DNA of 64,000 bases from Deltaproteobacteria bacterium (GCA_016703535.1 JADJBV010000002.1:1488001-1552000); one strand, 5' to 3'. Counted from the stretch's first letter, positions 1 through 7,473 are shown. The notes: generated by a model not told the origin, from the letters alone. Numbers and translations: made by a program.

Positions 1-621
1 GCGATCCTCGCCAAGCGGGTGGAGGCCGAGGACGCGGATCTGATCCGGCTGGTGGAGAACTTCCAGCGTGAGGACCCGTCGACCTTCGAGACCTGCCGGT
101 ACCTGTACGAGCTGAGCCGAGGCCTCAACGGGCGGCGGCGGACCTCGGCGAGTGAGATCGCCCAGGCGGTCGGGCGGAGCACCCACTACGTCCAGAACTT
201 GATCCGGTTCTATCGGGTCCTGCCTGACGATGTTCGGGCCGCATGGGCCGCGGATCGGGACCGACGGTTCACCTTCCGGGTGCTCAACGAGCTGGCGCGG
301 CTCTCTTCGGCCTCGGATGAGGCACTGCGCGTTCGTTTGACCGCGGTGCTTGGCGGCGAGCCCCCGGCAAAGAGTTCCCAGGAGCAGCGGGCCCAGCGCC
401 CTCCCACGCGATTGCGATTGTCCCACGCCCGAGCGGCACGGCTCCTCGGGCGCCTTGAAGCCCTCGGCGAATCGCGGCTCAAGGAGGACGACCGGGCCAC
501 GGTTGCCTATCACTTGCTCAGGGCCTTCGCAGGGCGTGACGGCCCAGGGAGCGCCGACGCGATCGTCGACGCATTGATCGCCGATCTCGGCGGCGGCGAT
601 CCGCGGCCCAACCGGCGCTGA
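1..621 (+). CDS. ParB/RepB/Spo0J-like DNA-binding protein, 5' end missing
   Basis: The frame is open from the first base of the window, so the true start lies outside it and only the C-terminal ~206 residues are visible. The visible part begins with a segment like the end of a ParB N-terminal domain (LIRLVENFQRED), followed by a ParB-type helix-turn-helix around residues 45-80 (SASEIAQAVGRSTHYVQNLI). ParB-type proteins bind centromere-like sites for DNA partition, and many variants act as regulators on mobile elements. It lies just upstream of an excisionase-like gene and a tyrosine recombinase in the same direction, so it probably belongs to the integrated element rather than to chromosome segregation. 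The C-terminal third has no recognisable domain. The family call is fairly firm; the role in this element is inferred. Confidence 0.75.
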   Translation, partial: AILAKRVEAEDADLIRLVENFQREDPSTFETCRYLYELSRGLNGRRRTSASEIAQAVGRSTHYVQNLIRFYRVLPDDVRAAWAADRDRRFTFRVLNELARLSSASDEALRVRLTAVLGGEPPAKSSQEQRAQRPPTRLRLSHARAARLLGRLEALGESRLKEDDRATVAYHLLRAFAGRDGPGSADAIVDALIADLGGGDPRPNRR

Positions 622-648
622 AGTGAGCGGCTTTCGAAGGAGGGTCCC

Positions 649-1536
649 ATGCACGAACACACGATCCCTCTCCGGGCCGGGGAGCTGTTGTCTGAGCTGG
701 TCGATGCGGCCGAGGTTGCTCGGATCCTCGGGCTCCGCACCGTCAGCGGGGTCCGGTCCTTGGTGGCCCGCGGCGAGTTGGCGGTGGCGGGGCGTGGTGC
801 CCACAACCGGGCCTTTTTTCGGCGTTCAGACCTGCTTGCAATGATGGAGCGTCGGGCCGCACGATATTCGCGGCAGCGCTCCCAGAAGAAGGGAGCGAAT
901 GATGGCGAAAGGAAAATGGCGGGGCGGGCGACCGACCGCGGTTCGAGGCGTGAGCAGCCTTGGGCACGGTCAGTACCGACTCCGCGTGTATGTGCAGGAC
1001 CCGTTGACGGGTCGAGAGAAGGAACGGGAGCGGATCGTGCTTGCAGCGAGCGTGGCAGAGGCGGCGGACTTGAGGGCGGCGATGGAAGCCGAACTTCGGG
1101 GCGTCGCTGTCGCGTCGACGGGGCCAGCGCCGACTTTCGGGCCTTCGCGGACCGTCGCGGATGTGGCCAGGGATTGGTTGAAGTTGCGGCTGTCGCAGCG
1201 TCGGAAGGACGGGAGCCCTCGGCTGACGCCGAACACCCGGGAGCGGTACACCCACGCGATCGAGCGGGTGATCGTGCCGACCTTGGGGGAGCGGCCCATC
1301 GAGGCGCTGGATCGTCGAACCATCGAGGCGTGGCGGGATTGGCTGGGCGAGCGGTACGCCAGCTCCACGGTGAACCCGTGGCTGGTGATGCTGCGGGCGA
1401 TCCTCGGGGACGCCGGGATCGAAGTGGGCAAGCGGGTCGAGGGGCTCCGCGTGGACGACACCCGGATCACCGAAGACGCGCCCAACCTCATCGAAGATCC
1501 AAAGACGCTGGCGGTGTTTCTGGCGAAGGTGCGTGA
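649..1536 (+). CDS. excisionase-like helix-turn-helix ORF running into integrase
   Basis: Residues 1-70 look like a small MerR/excisionase-type DNA-binding protein: a short N-terminus, then a helix-turn-helix (AAEVARILGLRTVSGVRSLV) and a wing ending near RRSDLLAMMER. A strong Shine-Dalgarno (aaggaggg, 637-644) supports the ATG at 649. Excisionases of this kind set recombination direction for the neighbouring integrase. The oddity is the end: no stop occurs before the integrase start, and the frame runs about 635 bases out of frame through the integrase gene to 1536. Residues after about 85 are low-complexity Gly/Arg-rich sequence typical of a shadow frame. The functional part is therefore probably only the first ~85 residues; either the long overlap is real or a frameshift removed the native stop. 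Confidence 0.5.
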   Translation: MHEHTIPLRAGELLSELVDAAEVARILGLRTVSGVRSLVARGELAVAGRGAHNRAFFRRSDLLAMMERRAARYSRQRSQKKGANDGERKMAGRATDRGSRREQPWARSVPTPRVCAGPVDGSREGTGADRACSERGRGGGLEGGDGSRTSGRRCRVDGASADFRAFADRRGCGQGLVEVAAVAASEGREPSADAEHPGAVHPRDRAGDRADLGGAAHRGAGSSNHRGVAGLAGRAVRQLHGEPVAGDAAGDPRGRRDRSGQAGRGAPRGRHPDHRRRAQPHRRSKDAGGVSGEGA

Positions 1537-2356
1537 GGAGGAACCTCAACACCTGGCGTTCATCGGCACCTTGGTGACGACCGGCCTCAGGATGTCGACG
1601 GCCCTGGCGCTTCGGCGCGAGGACTTCGAGCCCGAACGGGGCGTGATCGTGGCGCGGCGACGGATCTCGGCCAACGAGATCGTCGAAGGCGTGAAGCGAT
1701 CCCGGACCGCGAGGGACGTGGTGCCGCTGGTCGAGTGGGTCTGGGAGGCGGTGCGGGCCGAGTGGGCCGGGCACAACGAGAAGCAGCGAGGCTCAGGCCT
1801 CGCCTTCCCAAGTGCCACGGGCGGATTCAGAGCCCGCTCGCACCTCGACAAGCCCATCGATCGGATCGCCGCCGAGCTGAAGATCCCCAGGCTCACACCC
1901 CACGGGCTGCGTCGCACGGCGGCGCTCCTCTACCGGCGCGAGCTGGGATCCGCAGTGTCGATGGCGATCGCCGGGCACCTCACCGAAGAGATGCATCGGC
2001 ACTACGCGCCGGTGGGCGCCGCCGAGCGATCCGAAGCGGGCAAGACGGTGTTCGGAGCATTGGGCTCGCCCACAGCACCATCCGGGAGCTCCACGGCGCG
2101 CCCAAAACCGGGGGAGCAACCGGGGGAGGCCAACATCCCCCCCACGAAACCGACGAGCGAAGCGAGTCGAAATCCGGCGACGGCGGAGGAGGGGCAAAAC
2201 ACGAGACTCGATCTAAGAAGCCCGATTCCCAACGGGAATCGGGGTCGTCAGACCGAGGCGCGTGTCACGCCGACGAGCGAAGCGAGGAGAGCGGGACACG
2301 AGACTCGAACTCGCGACTTCAACCTTGGGAAGGTTGCACTCTACCAACTGAGTTAG
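902..2356 (+). CDS. tyrosine recombinase / phage-type integrase
   Basis: A site-specific recombinase of about 484 residues. An N-terminal Arm-type region and an SAM-like core-binding region (roughly 85-180) precede the catalytic domain. The conserved residues are visible: Arg in TTGLRMS (~230), His-x-x-Arg in TPHGLRRT (~334/337), Gly-His in AIAGHL (~359) and the nucleophilic Tyr in MHRHYAP (~368). The Shine-Dalgarno gggag (891-895) suits the ATG at 902 better than the ATG at 899. The catalytic domain ends near residue 380; about 100 further residues are Pro/Ser-rich, and the last ~22 codons are the antisense of a tRNA-Gly gene. Together with the ParB-like and excisionase-like genes this marks the end of an element integrated at the tRNA. 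The family is certain; whether the tail matters is not. Confidence 0.9.
   Translation: MAKGKWRGGRPTAVRGVSSLGHGQYRLRVYVQDPLTGREKERERIVLAASVAEAADLRAAMEAELRGVAVASTGPAPTFGPSRTVADVARDWLKLRLSQRRKDGSPRLTPNTRERYTHAIERVIVPTLGERPIEALDRRTIEAWRDWLGERYASSTVNPWLVMLRAILGDAGIEVGKRVEGLRVDDTRITEDAPNLIEDPKTLAVFLAKVREEEPQHLAFIGTLVTTGLRMSTALALRREDFEPERGVIVARRRISANEIVEGVKRSRTARDVVPLVEWVWEAVRAEWAGHNEKQRGSGLAFPSATGGFRARSHLDKPIDRIAAELKIPRLTPHGLRRTAALLYRRELGSAVSMAIAGHLTEEMHRHYAPVGAAERSEAGKTVFGALGSPTAPSGSSTARPKPGEQPGEANIPPTKPTSEASRNPATAEEGQNTRLDLRSPIPNGNRGRQTEARVTPTSEARRAGHETRTRDFNLGKVALYQLS
2150..2308. repeat. paired direct repeats at element/tRNA junction (possible att remnants)
   Basis: Two short exact direct repeats occur in the same order. 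The 17-mer ccgacgagcgaagcgag is at 2150-2166 and again at 2270-2286. The 13-mer acacgagactcga is at 2199-2211 and again at 2296-2308, where it forms part of the T-arm/3' end of the tRNA-Gly gene. Integrases often recombine at tRNA 3' ends, so the outer copies may be a decayed or duplicated attachment site. The distal att copy would lie outside the window, so the core cannot be defined here. Confidence 0.4.
2221..2243 (-). terminator. hairpin downstream of tRNA-Gly
   Basis: A perfect 10-bp stem (cccgattccc / gggaatcggg) with a 3-base loop. Read on the minus strand it is followed by CTTCTTAGAT, a weak U-rich tail, and it lies about 46 bases after the tRNA 3' end. It fits a terminator for the tRNA transcript. 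It also lies inside the integrase reading frame, which suggests that the extreme 3' part of that frame is not under coding constraint. Confidence 0.5.
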
Positions 2357-2362
2357 TCCCGC
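2290..2362 (-). tRNA. tRNA-Gly (anticodon CCC)
   Basis: Read on the minus strand, the 7-bp acceptor GCGGGAC pairs with GTCCCGC. A D-arm contains AGTTGGTA, the anticodon stem CAACC/GGTTG encloses the loop TTCCCAA (anticodon CCC, Gly), and the T-arm is GCGAG-TTCGAGT-CTCGT. The 3' CCA is not encoded. The integrase frame reads antisense across nearly the whole gene and stops at 2356. This tRNA is the likely integration target of the element on its 3' side. Confidence 0.93.
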
Positions 2363-2375
2363 TTGGACTGGGGGC

Positions 2376-2404
2376 ACGTTGCCATCGGGGTGGGACAGCG
2401 TCAA
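2376..2404 (-). promoter_or_regulatory. possible tRNA-Gly promoter
   Basis: On the minus strand TTGACG (2399-2404) is followed after 17 bases by CAACGT (2376-2381), which ends 13 bases before the tRNA 5' end. The -35 matches consensus well; the -10 is weak. Confidence 0.35.
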
Positions 2405-2531
2405 GGGGGCTGGGGGGCGGGCATTACCTCGAGGTGACCGGGGGCGGGGGGACGTTCCCGGGGGCCGCCGTTGGGGGGCCGAAAGGAGCGATCGTGGGGA
2501 GGCATTGGGCTTGCTTAGGGCTCTCCACACT

Positions 2532-3950
2532 ATGAAGGCGGTGCAGGAGCTCCGAGAGGAGCATCGAAGGGTCGAGTTGATGCTGGAACAGGCGGTGGCG
2601 AGCCTGGAGCCCTTCGACAAGGCGGGGTTGGCGGCGCCGTTGTCGTTCTTCGAGGCGGTGTACGAAGGCCAACATGAGCGCAAGGAGGAGGAGGTGCTCT
2701 TCCCGGCGTTGGCGGCGCGGTTGGGCGAAATGGCGGCCGGGCCGATTCGGGTGATGGAGAAGGAGCACCGGCTGGCCCGGGCCTTTGTGCGGGCGGCGCG
2801 GCACAGCTTGGAGGCGGCGGGCCGGGGTGAACCAGGGGCGGTGGCCCGGGTGATCTCGAGCGTACGGTCGCACTCGGACTTGGTGCGCAGCCACATCCGC
2901 CGCGAAGAGACCGTCTTGTTCGTCTTGGCCGAACGGGCCTTGCTCGACGAAGACAAGGAGATCTTGGCCCGCTTTCGGGTGGTCCTGGGATCACCGAAGC
3001 CGATCGACCTGCCGGAGGAGCCCGAGGAGATCGACACCGTCGATCTGCACCCCGCGAAAAAACACGAGGCGACCCAGGTGGTGCGGCTCCGCAAGGAACC
3101 TCGGCACGGCCCGGCGACCATGCTCGACGCCCGGGCCTTGGCCGCCGATGAACCCACCGCCTCCGAGGACACCGCCTTGGCCGCCAAGGTCGGCAACGTG
3201 TTGTTCGAGAACAACGGGCATCGGGTGGTCTTGCTCCACGACTTTGGGCGGGGCCTTTCGGTGCAGGCCAACCAGTACCTGATCGTCCACGACGGCGCGG
3301 GGCTGATCTTGGATCCGGGCGGCCCCAAGGTGTACCCGGACGTCTACGCCGAGACCATGTTGCGGCTGGGGGATGGGCAACTCCGCTACATCTTCCTCTC
3401 TCACCAAGATCCCGACATCGGCACCTCACTCAACGCCTGGCTGATGGATACTAAGGCAGATGCCTATGTATCGCGGCTTTGGGTGCGCTTTTTGCCCCAC
3501 TACGGCATCGATCGCTTGCTGGAGAAGCGTCTACGCGGCATCCCGGACGACGGCCTCATCCTTGATCTCAACGGCGCGCCGATCGAGATCTTGCCAGCCC
3601 ACTTCCTCCACTCGCCGGGCAACTGTCAGATCTACGATCCCACCTCCAAGGTCCTCTTTACCGGGGACCTCGGCGCGGGGATCGGCGTGGACTACAACGT
3701 GGTGCCCGACTTCGAAGCCCACGTTCCGTACATGCTCGGCTTCCACCAGCGTTACATGGCCGGCAACGCCGCCCTTCGGGCTTGGGTGGCGATGGCCCGA
3801 CAACTCGACGTGGAGATCATCGCGCCCCAACACGGCGCCATGTTCAAGGGCCGCGCCATGGTGAACAAGTTCCTCGACTGGTGTGAAGGGCTCCAGTGTG
3901 GCCTGGACCTGGTCAAACAACCCTATCGGCGTCCCACCCGCACCGCTTGA
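2532..3950 (+). CDS. hemerythrin / oxygen-binding di-iron (ODP-like) metallo-beta-lactamase fusion
   Basis: A 472-residue two-domain protein, probably cytoplasmic. Residues 1-145 form a hemerythrin HHE four-helix domain with spaced His/Glu ligands (REEHRR, QHERKEEEVLFP, EKEHRL, SHIRREE). Residues ~205-460 are a metallo-beta-lactamase domain of the FprA/ODP type. Its ligand series is H-x-[D/E]-x-D (SHQDPDIG), His in LHSPGN, Asp in FTGDLGAG and His in APQHG; Asp replaces the usual Glu in the first motif. Both halves are non-haem di-iron sites that bind O2 or NO in relatives, so an oxygen/NO sensor or detoxifying role is inferred; no flavodoxin domain is present. The ATG at 2532 opens the HHE domain. 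An in-frame TTG at 2511 with ggggagg upstream is an alternative start. Confidence 0.85.
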   Translation: MKAVQELREEHRRVELMLEQAVASLEPFDKAGLAAPLSFFEAVYEGQHERKEEEVLFPALAARLGEMAAGPIRVMEKEHRLARAFVRAARHSLEAAGRGEPGAVARVISSVRSHSDLVRSHIRREETVLFVLAERALLDEDKEILARFRVVLGSPKPIDLPEEPEEIDTVDLHPAKKHEATQVVRLRKEPRHGPATMLDARALAADEPTASEDTALAAKVGNVLFENNGHRVVLLHDFGRGLSVQANQYLIVHDGAGLILDPGGPKVYPDVYAETMLRLGDGQLRYIFLSHQDPDIGTSLNAWLMDTKADAYVSRLWVRFLPHYGIDRLLEKRLRGIPDDGLILDLNGAPIEILPAHFLHSPGNCQIYDPTSKVLFTGDLGAGIGVDYNVVPDFEAHVPYMLGFHQRYMAGNAALRAWVAMARQLDVEIIAPQHGAMFKGRAMVNKFLDWCEGLQCGLDLVKQPYRRPTRTA

Positions 3951-3975
3951 GCCCCGGGCCGGCCCCTGACAAGCT
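3947..3975 (+). promoter_or_regulatory. promoter for near-leaderless cyclophilin gene
   Basis: TTGAGC (3947-3952), 17-base spacer, CAAGCT (3970-3975), then only 6 bases to the GTG at 3982. There is no Shine-Dalgarno. The -35 overlaps the stop codon of the preceding gene. Confidence 0.4.
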
Positions 3976-3981
3976 CACCCG

Positions 3982-4551
3982 GTGAGCGCGCCCAGCCTGC
4001 TCGATCCTCCAGCTTCGCCCACCGCTCCTCCCCAATATCGGGTGCACCTCGACACCACCGCCGGTCTCATCGCCATCGAGGTCGATCGGGCCTGGGCCCC
4101 CCGGGGCGCCGATCGCTTCTACGAGTTGGTCCAGCGCGGCTTCTACGACGGCGTGGCGCTCTTCCGGGTGGTGCCGGGGTTTGTGGCGCAGTTTGGCCTA
4201 CACGGCGATCCGCGGGTGAACAAGGTCTGGCGCGACGCCCGCATCCCCGACGATCCGGTGCGGGCCAAAAACGAGCGGGGGACGATCTGCTTCGCGACCT
4301 CGGGCAAAGACGCCCGCACCACCCAGGTGTTCCTCAGCCTGCGTGACAACTCGCGCCTGGACGCCATGGGCTTTGCGCCGTTTGGTCGGGTACAAGACCT
4401 GAGCGTGGCCGAGCGATTCTATTCAGAATATGGTGAAGGCCCGCCGGGTGGGCAAGGCCCGCACCAGAGCCGGATCGTCAAAGAGGGCGACGCCTATCTG
4501 TCGCCCAACTTCCCGAAACTCGATCGGATCCGCTCCGCGCGCCTCGTCTGA
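3982..4551 (+). CDS. cyclophilin-type peptidyl-prolyl cis-trans isomerase
   Basis: A 189-residue single-domain cyclophilin that catalyses proline isomerisation during protein folding. Recognisable family segments are LDTTAGLIAIEV, FYELVQRGFYDGVALFRVVPGFVAQFG and TTQVFLSL, the last aligning with the usual SQFFI strand. The N-terminal ~18 residues are Pro/Ser/Ala-rich and lack a signal peptide, so a cytoplasmic location is likely. The start is GTG, 31 bases after the previous gene, with promoter hexamers immediately upstream and no ribosome-binding site. It is convergent with the universal stress gene that follows (gap 5 bases). The family assignment is firm. Confidence 0.88.
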   Translation: MSAPSLLDPPASPTAPPQYRVHLDTTAGLIAIEVDRAWAPRGADRFYELVQRGFYDGVALFRVVPGFVAQFGLHGDPRVNKVWRDARIPDDPVRAKNERGTICFATSGKDARTTQVFLSLRDNSRLDAMGFAPFGRVQDLSVAERFYSEYGEGPPGGQGPHQSRIVKEGDAYLSPNFPKLDRIRSARLV

Positions 4552-4556
4552 GCCGC

Positions 4557-5018
4557 CTACTTGCCGGTGTGCCGAACGGTCAGCACCGGGACCGGCGCGG
4601 TCCGCACGATGCCTTCGGCGACGCTGCCCATCACGAGGTGGGAGACACCGGTCCGGCCGTGGGTGCCCATCACGATCAGATCGATCAGGTGCTTTTCGGC
4701 GTAGGACAAGATCACCGGCCGAGGGGCGCCGGGTTCGGTGTGGGCGCGGATCACCAGGCCTTCGGGCTTGAAGATCTCCGCCAGGAAGGTGTCCAGGCCC
4801 TTCTTGGCTTCCGCGGCGACCCAGGCGTCCACGGTCTGGGGCGTCTGGCCGGGCACGTTGATCACCAGATCGGGTGCGACCATCGGCGGGGTCTCGAAGG
4901 TGTTGAGCACGTCGATCGAGGCGCCCAAGGGGCGGGCCAGGGCGATCGCGTAGTTCAGCGCCGTCCGGGAGCACGGGGAGAGGTCAACGGGGACGAGGAT
5001 GCGCTTTGGGAGGTTCAT
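4557..5018 (-). CDS. universal stress protein (UspA family), single domain
   Basis: A 153-residue UspA-fold protein. The N-terminal strand KRILVPVDLSPCS and the C-terminal nucleotide-binding motif G-x2-G-x9-G-S (GTHGRTGVSHLVMGSVAEG) are intact, which in relatives predicts ATP binding. The frame extends upstream without interruption, but residues before MNLPKRILVP do not resemble the family, so the ATG at 5018 is chosen. It is transcribed away from a second, tandem Usp gene starting at 5208, with 189 bases between them that must hold both promoters. UspA proteins accumulate under starvation and envelope stress; the specific role here is unknown. Confidence 0.9.
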   Translation of the reverse strand: MNLPKRILVPVDLSPCSRTALNYAIALARPLGASIDVLNTFETPPMVAPDLVINVPGQTPQTVDAWVAAEAKKGLDTFLAEIFKPEGLVIRAHTEPGAPRPVILSYAEKHLIDLIVMGTHGRTGVSHLVMGSVAEGIVRTAPVPVLTVRHTGK

Positions 5019-5207
5019 GGCCTGAACCGTCTCAAGTCCTGTGCCACCTGGGAAGGCCCCCAGCCCCCCGATCAGCGGGTCACCCGAATGATACTTGCGC
5101 GTAGCTTGTTGGAGAGAGAGGTTACCTGGTGGTGCGTGAAAGGGGTCGGGAGAACGACCACCGGCCTGGCGCACCAATTGCTGCCCTACAGAGGGCGGAG
5201 GCGAAAT

Positions 5208-6119
5208 ATGACCGACTACAAGACGCTGCTTACGGCCACTGACTTCTCTCCTCTCGCCGCGGTGGCGCATCAGGCGGCGATGGATCTGGCCAAGGCGGTC
5301 GGCTCCAAGCGGATCCACTTCGAACACGTGGTGCAGACCGGCGGCAGCTCGAGTGGTCTGGCGTATCCGTTCGCGGACTGGGAGATCGAGCGGATCTTCG
5401 AGCAGGGCCTGGCCGAGGCCAAGCGCAACCTCGACGCGATCAAGGTCGACCTGCCCGGTGTCGAGGTGACCCGCCACGCGCGCCTCGGGGTCCTTGGGCG
5501 TGAGTTGGCCAAAGCCGCCGAAGAGGTAAAGGCGGATCTGGTGATCGTCGCCAGCCACGGCTACGGCACCTTCAAGCGCACCTTCTTGGGCAGCGCCGCC
5601 AGCGGTTTGGTGCGAGCGTCCCACTGTCCGATCTTAGTGGTCGGGGAAAATCGGCCGGCCCAGCTGCCATTCAAGCGGGTGATGGCGGCTTTGGACCTGT
5701 CGCCGATCTCGGAGAAGATCTTGGCCCACGCGGTGGGGCTGACCGCTCCGGGCGGTGAGGTGACGGTGTTGTCGCTCTACGAATACCCGTTGGTCTCGCC
5801 CAACGAACACGACGTGTTGCCGCGGTACATCTCCAAAGAAGAGATCCAACGTTACGGCGAACAACACGCCCAACGCATCCAGGCGATCATCGACAAAGTC
5901 CCCCACCCCGGCGTCGACGTGAAGGTCGAGGTCATGGCCAAAGCGCCCGCGTCCCAGGTGATCTTGGACGTGGCCCAGATGACCAACCCCGATCTGGTCG
6001 TCATCGGCACCAGCGGCCACAGCGCCTGGCACCGGATGATGATCGGCTCGACCGCCACCCGAGTCCTCAACGAGGCCACTCGGCCCGTGTTGGTCGTGCC
6101 CTTCGACGTGAAGAGCTGA
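5208..6119 (+). CDS. tandem-domain universal stress protein
   Basis: A 303-residue protein with two UspA domains in tandem (about 1-147 and 150-300). Each begins with a typical strand (YKTLLTATDFSP and FKRVMAALDLSP). The ATP-binding glycine motifs are imperfect in both halves: HGYGTFKRTFLGS in the first, where the second Gly is shifted, and SGHSAWHRMMIGS in the second, where Gly is replaced by Ala. Nucleotide binding may therefore be altered compared with the single-domain Usp encoded divergently next door. The Shine-Dalgarno ggcggagg precedes the ATG at 5208; the open frame upstream of it is antisense to the other Usp gene and is not coding. The fold is certain; the function is general stress. 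Confidence 0.88.
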   Translation: MTDYKTLLTATDFSPLAAVAHQAAMDLAKAVGSKRIHFEHVVQTGGSSSGLAYPFADWEIERIFEQGLAEAKRNLDAIKVDLPGVEVTRHARLGVLGRELAKAAEEVKADLVIVASHGYGTFKRTFLGSAASGLVRASHCPILVVGENRPAQLPFKRVMAALDLSPISEKILAHAVGLTAPGGEVTVLSLYEYPLVSPNEHDVLPRYISKEEIQRYGEQHAQRIQAIIDKVPHPGVDVKVEVMAKAPASQVILDVAQMTNPDLVVIGTSGHSAWHRMMIGSTATRVLNEATRPVLVVPFDVKS

Positions 6120-6128
6120 ACTCCGAGC

Positions 6129-7409
6129 CTAAGCTTTGGCCACCGGCCCCCTGGCCCTCAGCTCCTCCAGCAACTGACGGGCCTGGGCGTGGCTCGGCTC
6201 CAGCTCCAGCGCCTTCTCCAACTCCACCATCGCGCCCGCTCGATCGTCTTGGTTGTTCTTGCAGGCCGCCAGATACACCCGGACCTGAGCTTGGTCGGGC
6301 GCGACCACCACCGCCCGCTCCAGGAGGCGCCGGGCCGCCACGTATTCGTCGTCTTTCATCCGCTGCAGGCCCAAGTTGGCCAAGGCCGGGCCGTGATCCG
6401 GATCGGCAACCAAGGCGGCCTCCAGATCCTGCGCTCCTTCTTCTTCACGGCCCAGCTGAAGCAACGCCACTCCACGGTTGGTCAAGATCACCGGGTGCCC
6501 CGGCGCCACTCGGTTCATCTGATCGAGCAGGCGGACCTGAGGTCCCCAAAGCTCCAGCTCTCCCAAAGCGAGGCGCGCTTCTTCCAGCTCGTTCAGGTCC
6601 CGGGTCCCCAAGCCGAGGAGCGCCTCCACCGCTTGATCACGTTCGGCCACCGCACGTTGGGCGTGGAGCACCCGCACCAAAGCCGCTTTGGGCCTCACCT
6701 TGTCGGGACGAAGTTGAGCCCACTCTTGGGCGCGTTCCAGGGCCAGATCGAAGGAACTCTGGGCGCCCAGGCTCATGATCGACTGCTCCATCCAGTGATC
6801 CGAGAGCACCACCACCTTCTCTTCGGCGGCGGGCGTCGAAGTGGATCGGGCCTTCGGCGCCGGATCGGCCTGGCTCCAACGCAAGAAGGCGGCGGTCGGT
6901 TTCCAGGGCGCCGGATCTCGAAGCGGTTGGTCCACGTCGTCGGGCACCACCCAGGCGTCGGCCAAAGAGGCGGCCAAGCGGGTCAAGGCCCGTGCTGCCC
7001 CGTCGTCGTCGGCCCAGGCCCCGGTCTCGTTTGCAAGCCAGGTTGCAAGGCGGTTGGTCTCCCGGAAGTGTTCGGGGTGTTCGAAGGCGTGCACCGGCAA
7101 AAGTGGCTGGCCCGAGTCGTGGGCCAACAGCCCCCGAGTCCACAGATCGATCCGGTGAAAGCGCTCCACCTCGGCCCGCTCCGGATCGGGCAAGCCCAAG
7201 CGGAGGGCACGTTGGGTGGCCAAGGTCGCCAGCGGATCTTGGGTGACCTCCAGGACGATCCGCGACAAAACCGCCCAGGCCAAACCGCAAGTTGGGTTGC
7301 GCTCCAAGGCCCACAGGCCGTACCAAGCCGCACTTTTGGTTTGGCCCAACTCCAGCTCCGCCAGGGCCGAGCGGGCGGCGGTGAGGGCTAGGTCCGAGGG
7401 ATCCGACAT
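6129..7409 (-). CDS. tetratricopeptide repeat protein
   Basis: A 426-residue helical-repeat protein with no signal peptide. The C-terminal ~130 residues hold at least three recognisable TPR units (VILTNRGVALLQLGREEEG, PALANLGLQRMKDDEYVAA, and one ending GAMVELEKALELEPSHAQ). The N-terminal part has more divergent helical repeats (AAWYGLWALERNP), with a linker near residues 170-195. TPRs mediate protein-protein contacts; no catalytic domain is visible. The upstream bases carry TCGTCA-17-CAGACT-7-ATG without a Shine-Dalgarno. The gene is convergent with the tandem Usp gene (9-base gap) and divergent from the B3/B4 gene. Its partner is unknown. Confidence 0.8.
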   Translation of the reverse strand: MSDPSDLALTAARSALAELELGQTKSAAWYGLWALERNPTCGLAWAVLSRIVLEVTQDPLATLATQRALRLGLPDPERAEVERFHRIDLWTRGLLAHDSGQPLLPVHAFEHPEHFRETNRLATWLANETGAWADDDGAARALTRLAASLADAWVVPDDVDQPLRDPAPWKPTAAFLRWSQADPAPKARSTSTPAAEEKVVVLSDHWMEQSIMSLGAQSSFDLALERAQEWAQLRPDKVRPKAALVRVLHAQRAVAERDQAVEALLGLGTRDLNELEEARLALGELELWGPQVRLLDQMNRVAPGHPVILTNRGVALLQLGREEEGAQDLEAALVADPDHGPALANLGLQRMKDDEYVAARRLLERAVVVAPDQAQVRVYLAACKNNQDDRAGAMVELEKALELEPSHAQARQLLEELRARGPVAKA

Positions 7410-7416
7410 CGGCGCG

Positions 7417-7445
7417 AGTCTGCCACGGGCCCCGATGCTTGACGA
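7417..7445 (-). promoter_or_regulatory. promoter for TPR gene, sharing -35 with the divergent gene
   Basis: On the minus strand TCGTCA (7440-7445), 17 bases, CAGACT (7417-7422), 7 bases to the ATG at 7409. The -35 region overlaps the plus-strand TTGACG at 7439-7444. Confidence 0.38.
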
Positions 7446-7467
7446 GCCGCACCCGCTGCGCTCTTCA
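7439..7467 (+). promoter_or_regulatory. promoter for B3/B4 gene
   Basis: TTGACG (7439-7444), 17 bases, TCTTCA (7462-7467), 6 bases to the ATG at 7474. The -35 is near consensus and the -10 is weak. It overlaps the -35 of the oppositely directed TPR gene. Confidence 0.35.
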
Positions 7468-7473
7468 GGCTCA

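Noticed and set aside
743..1774. A 343-codon minus-strand frame across the integrase gene
   Set aside because: The integrase has all catalytic residues on the plus strand; the reverse frame has biased composition and no ribosome-binding site.
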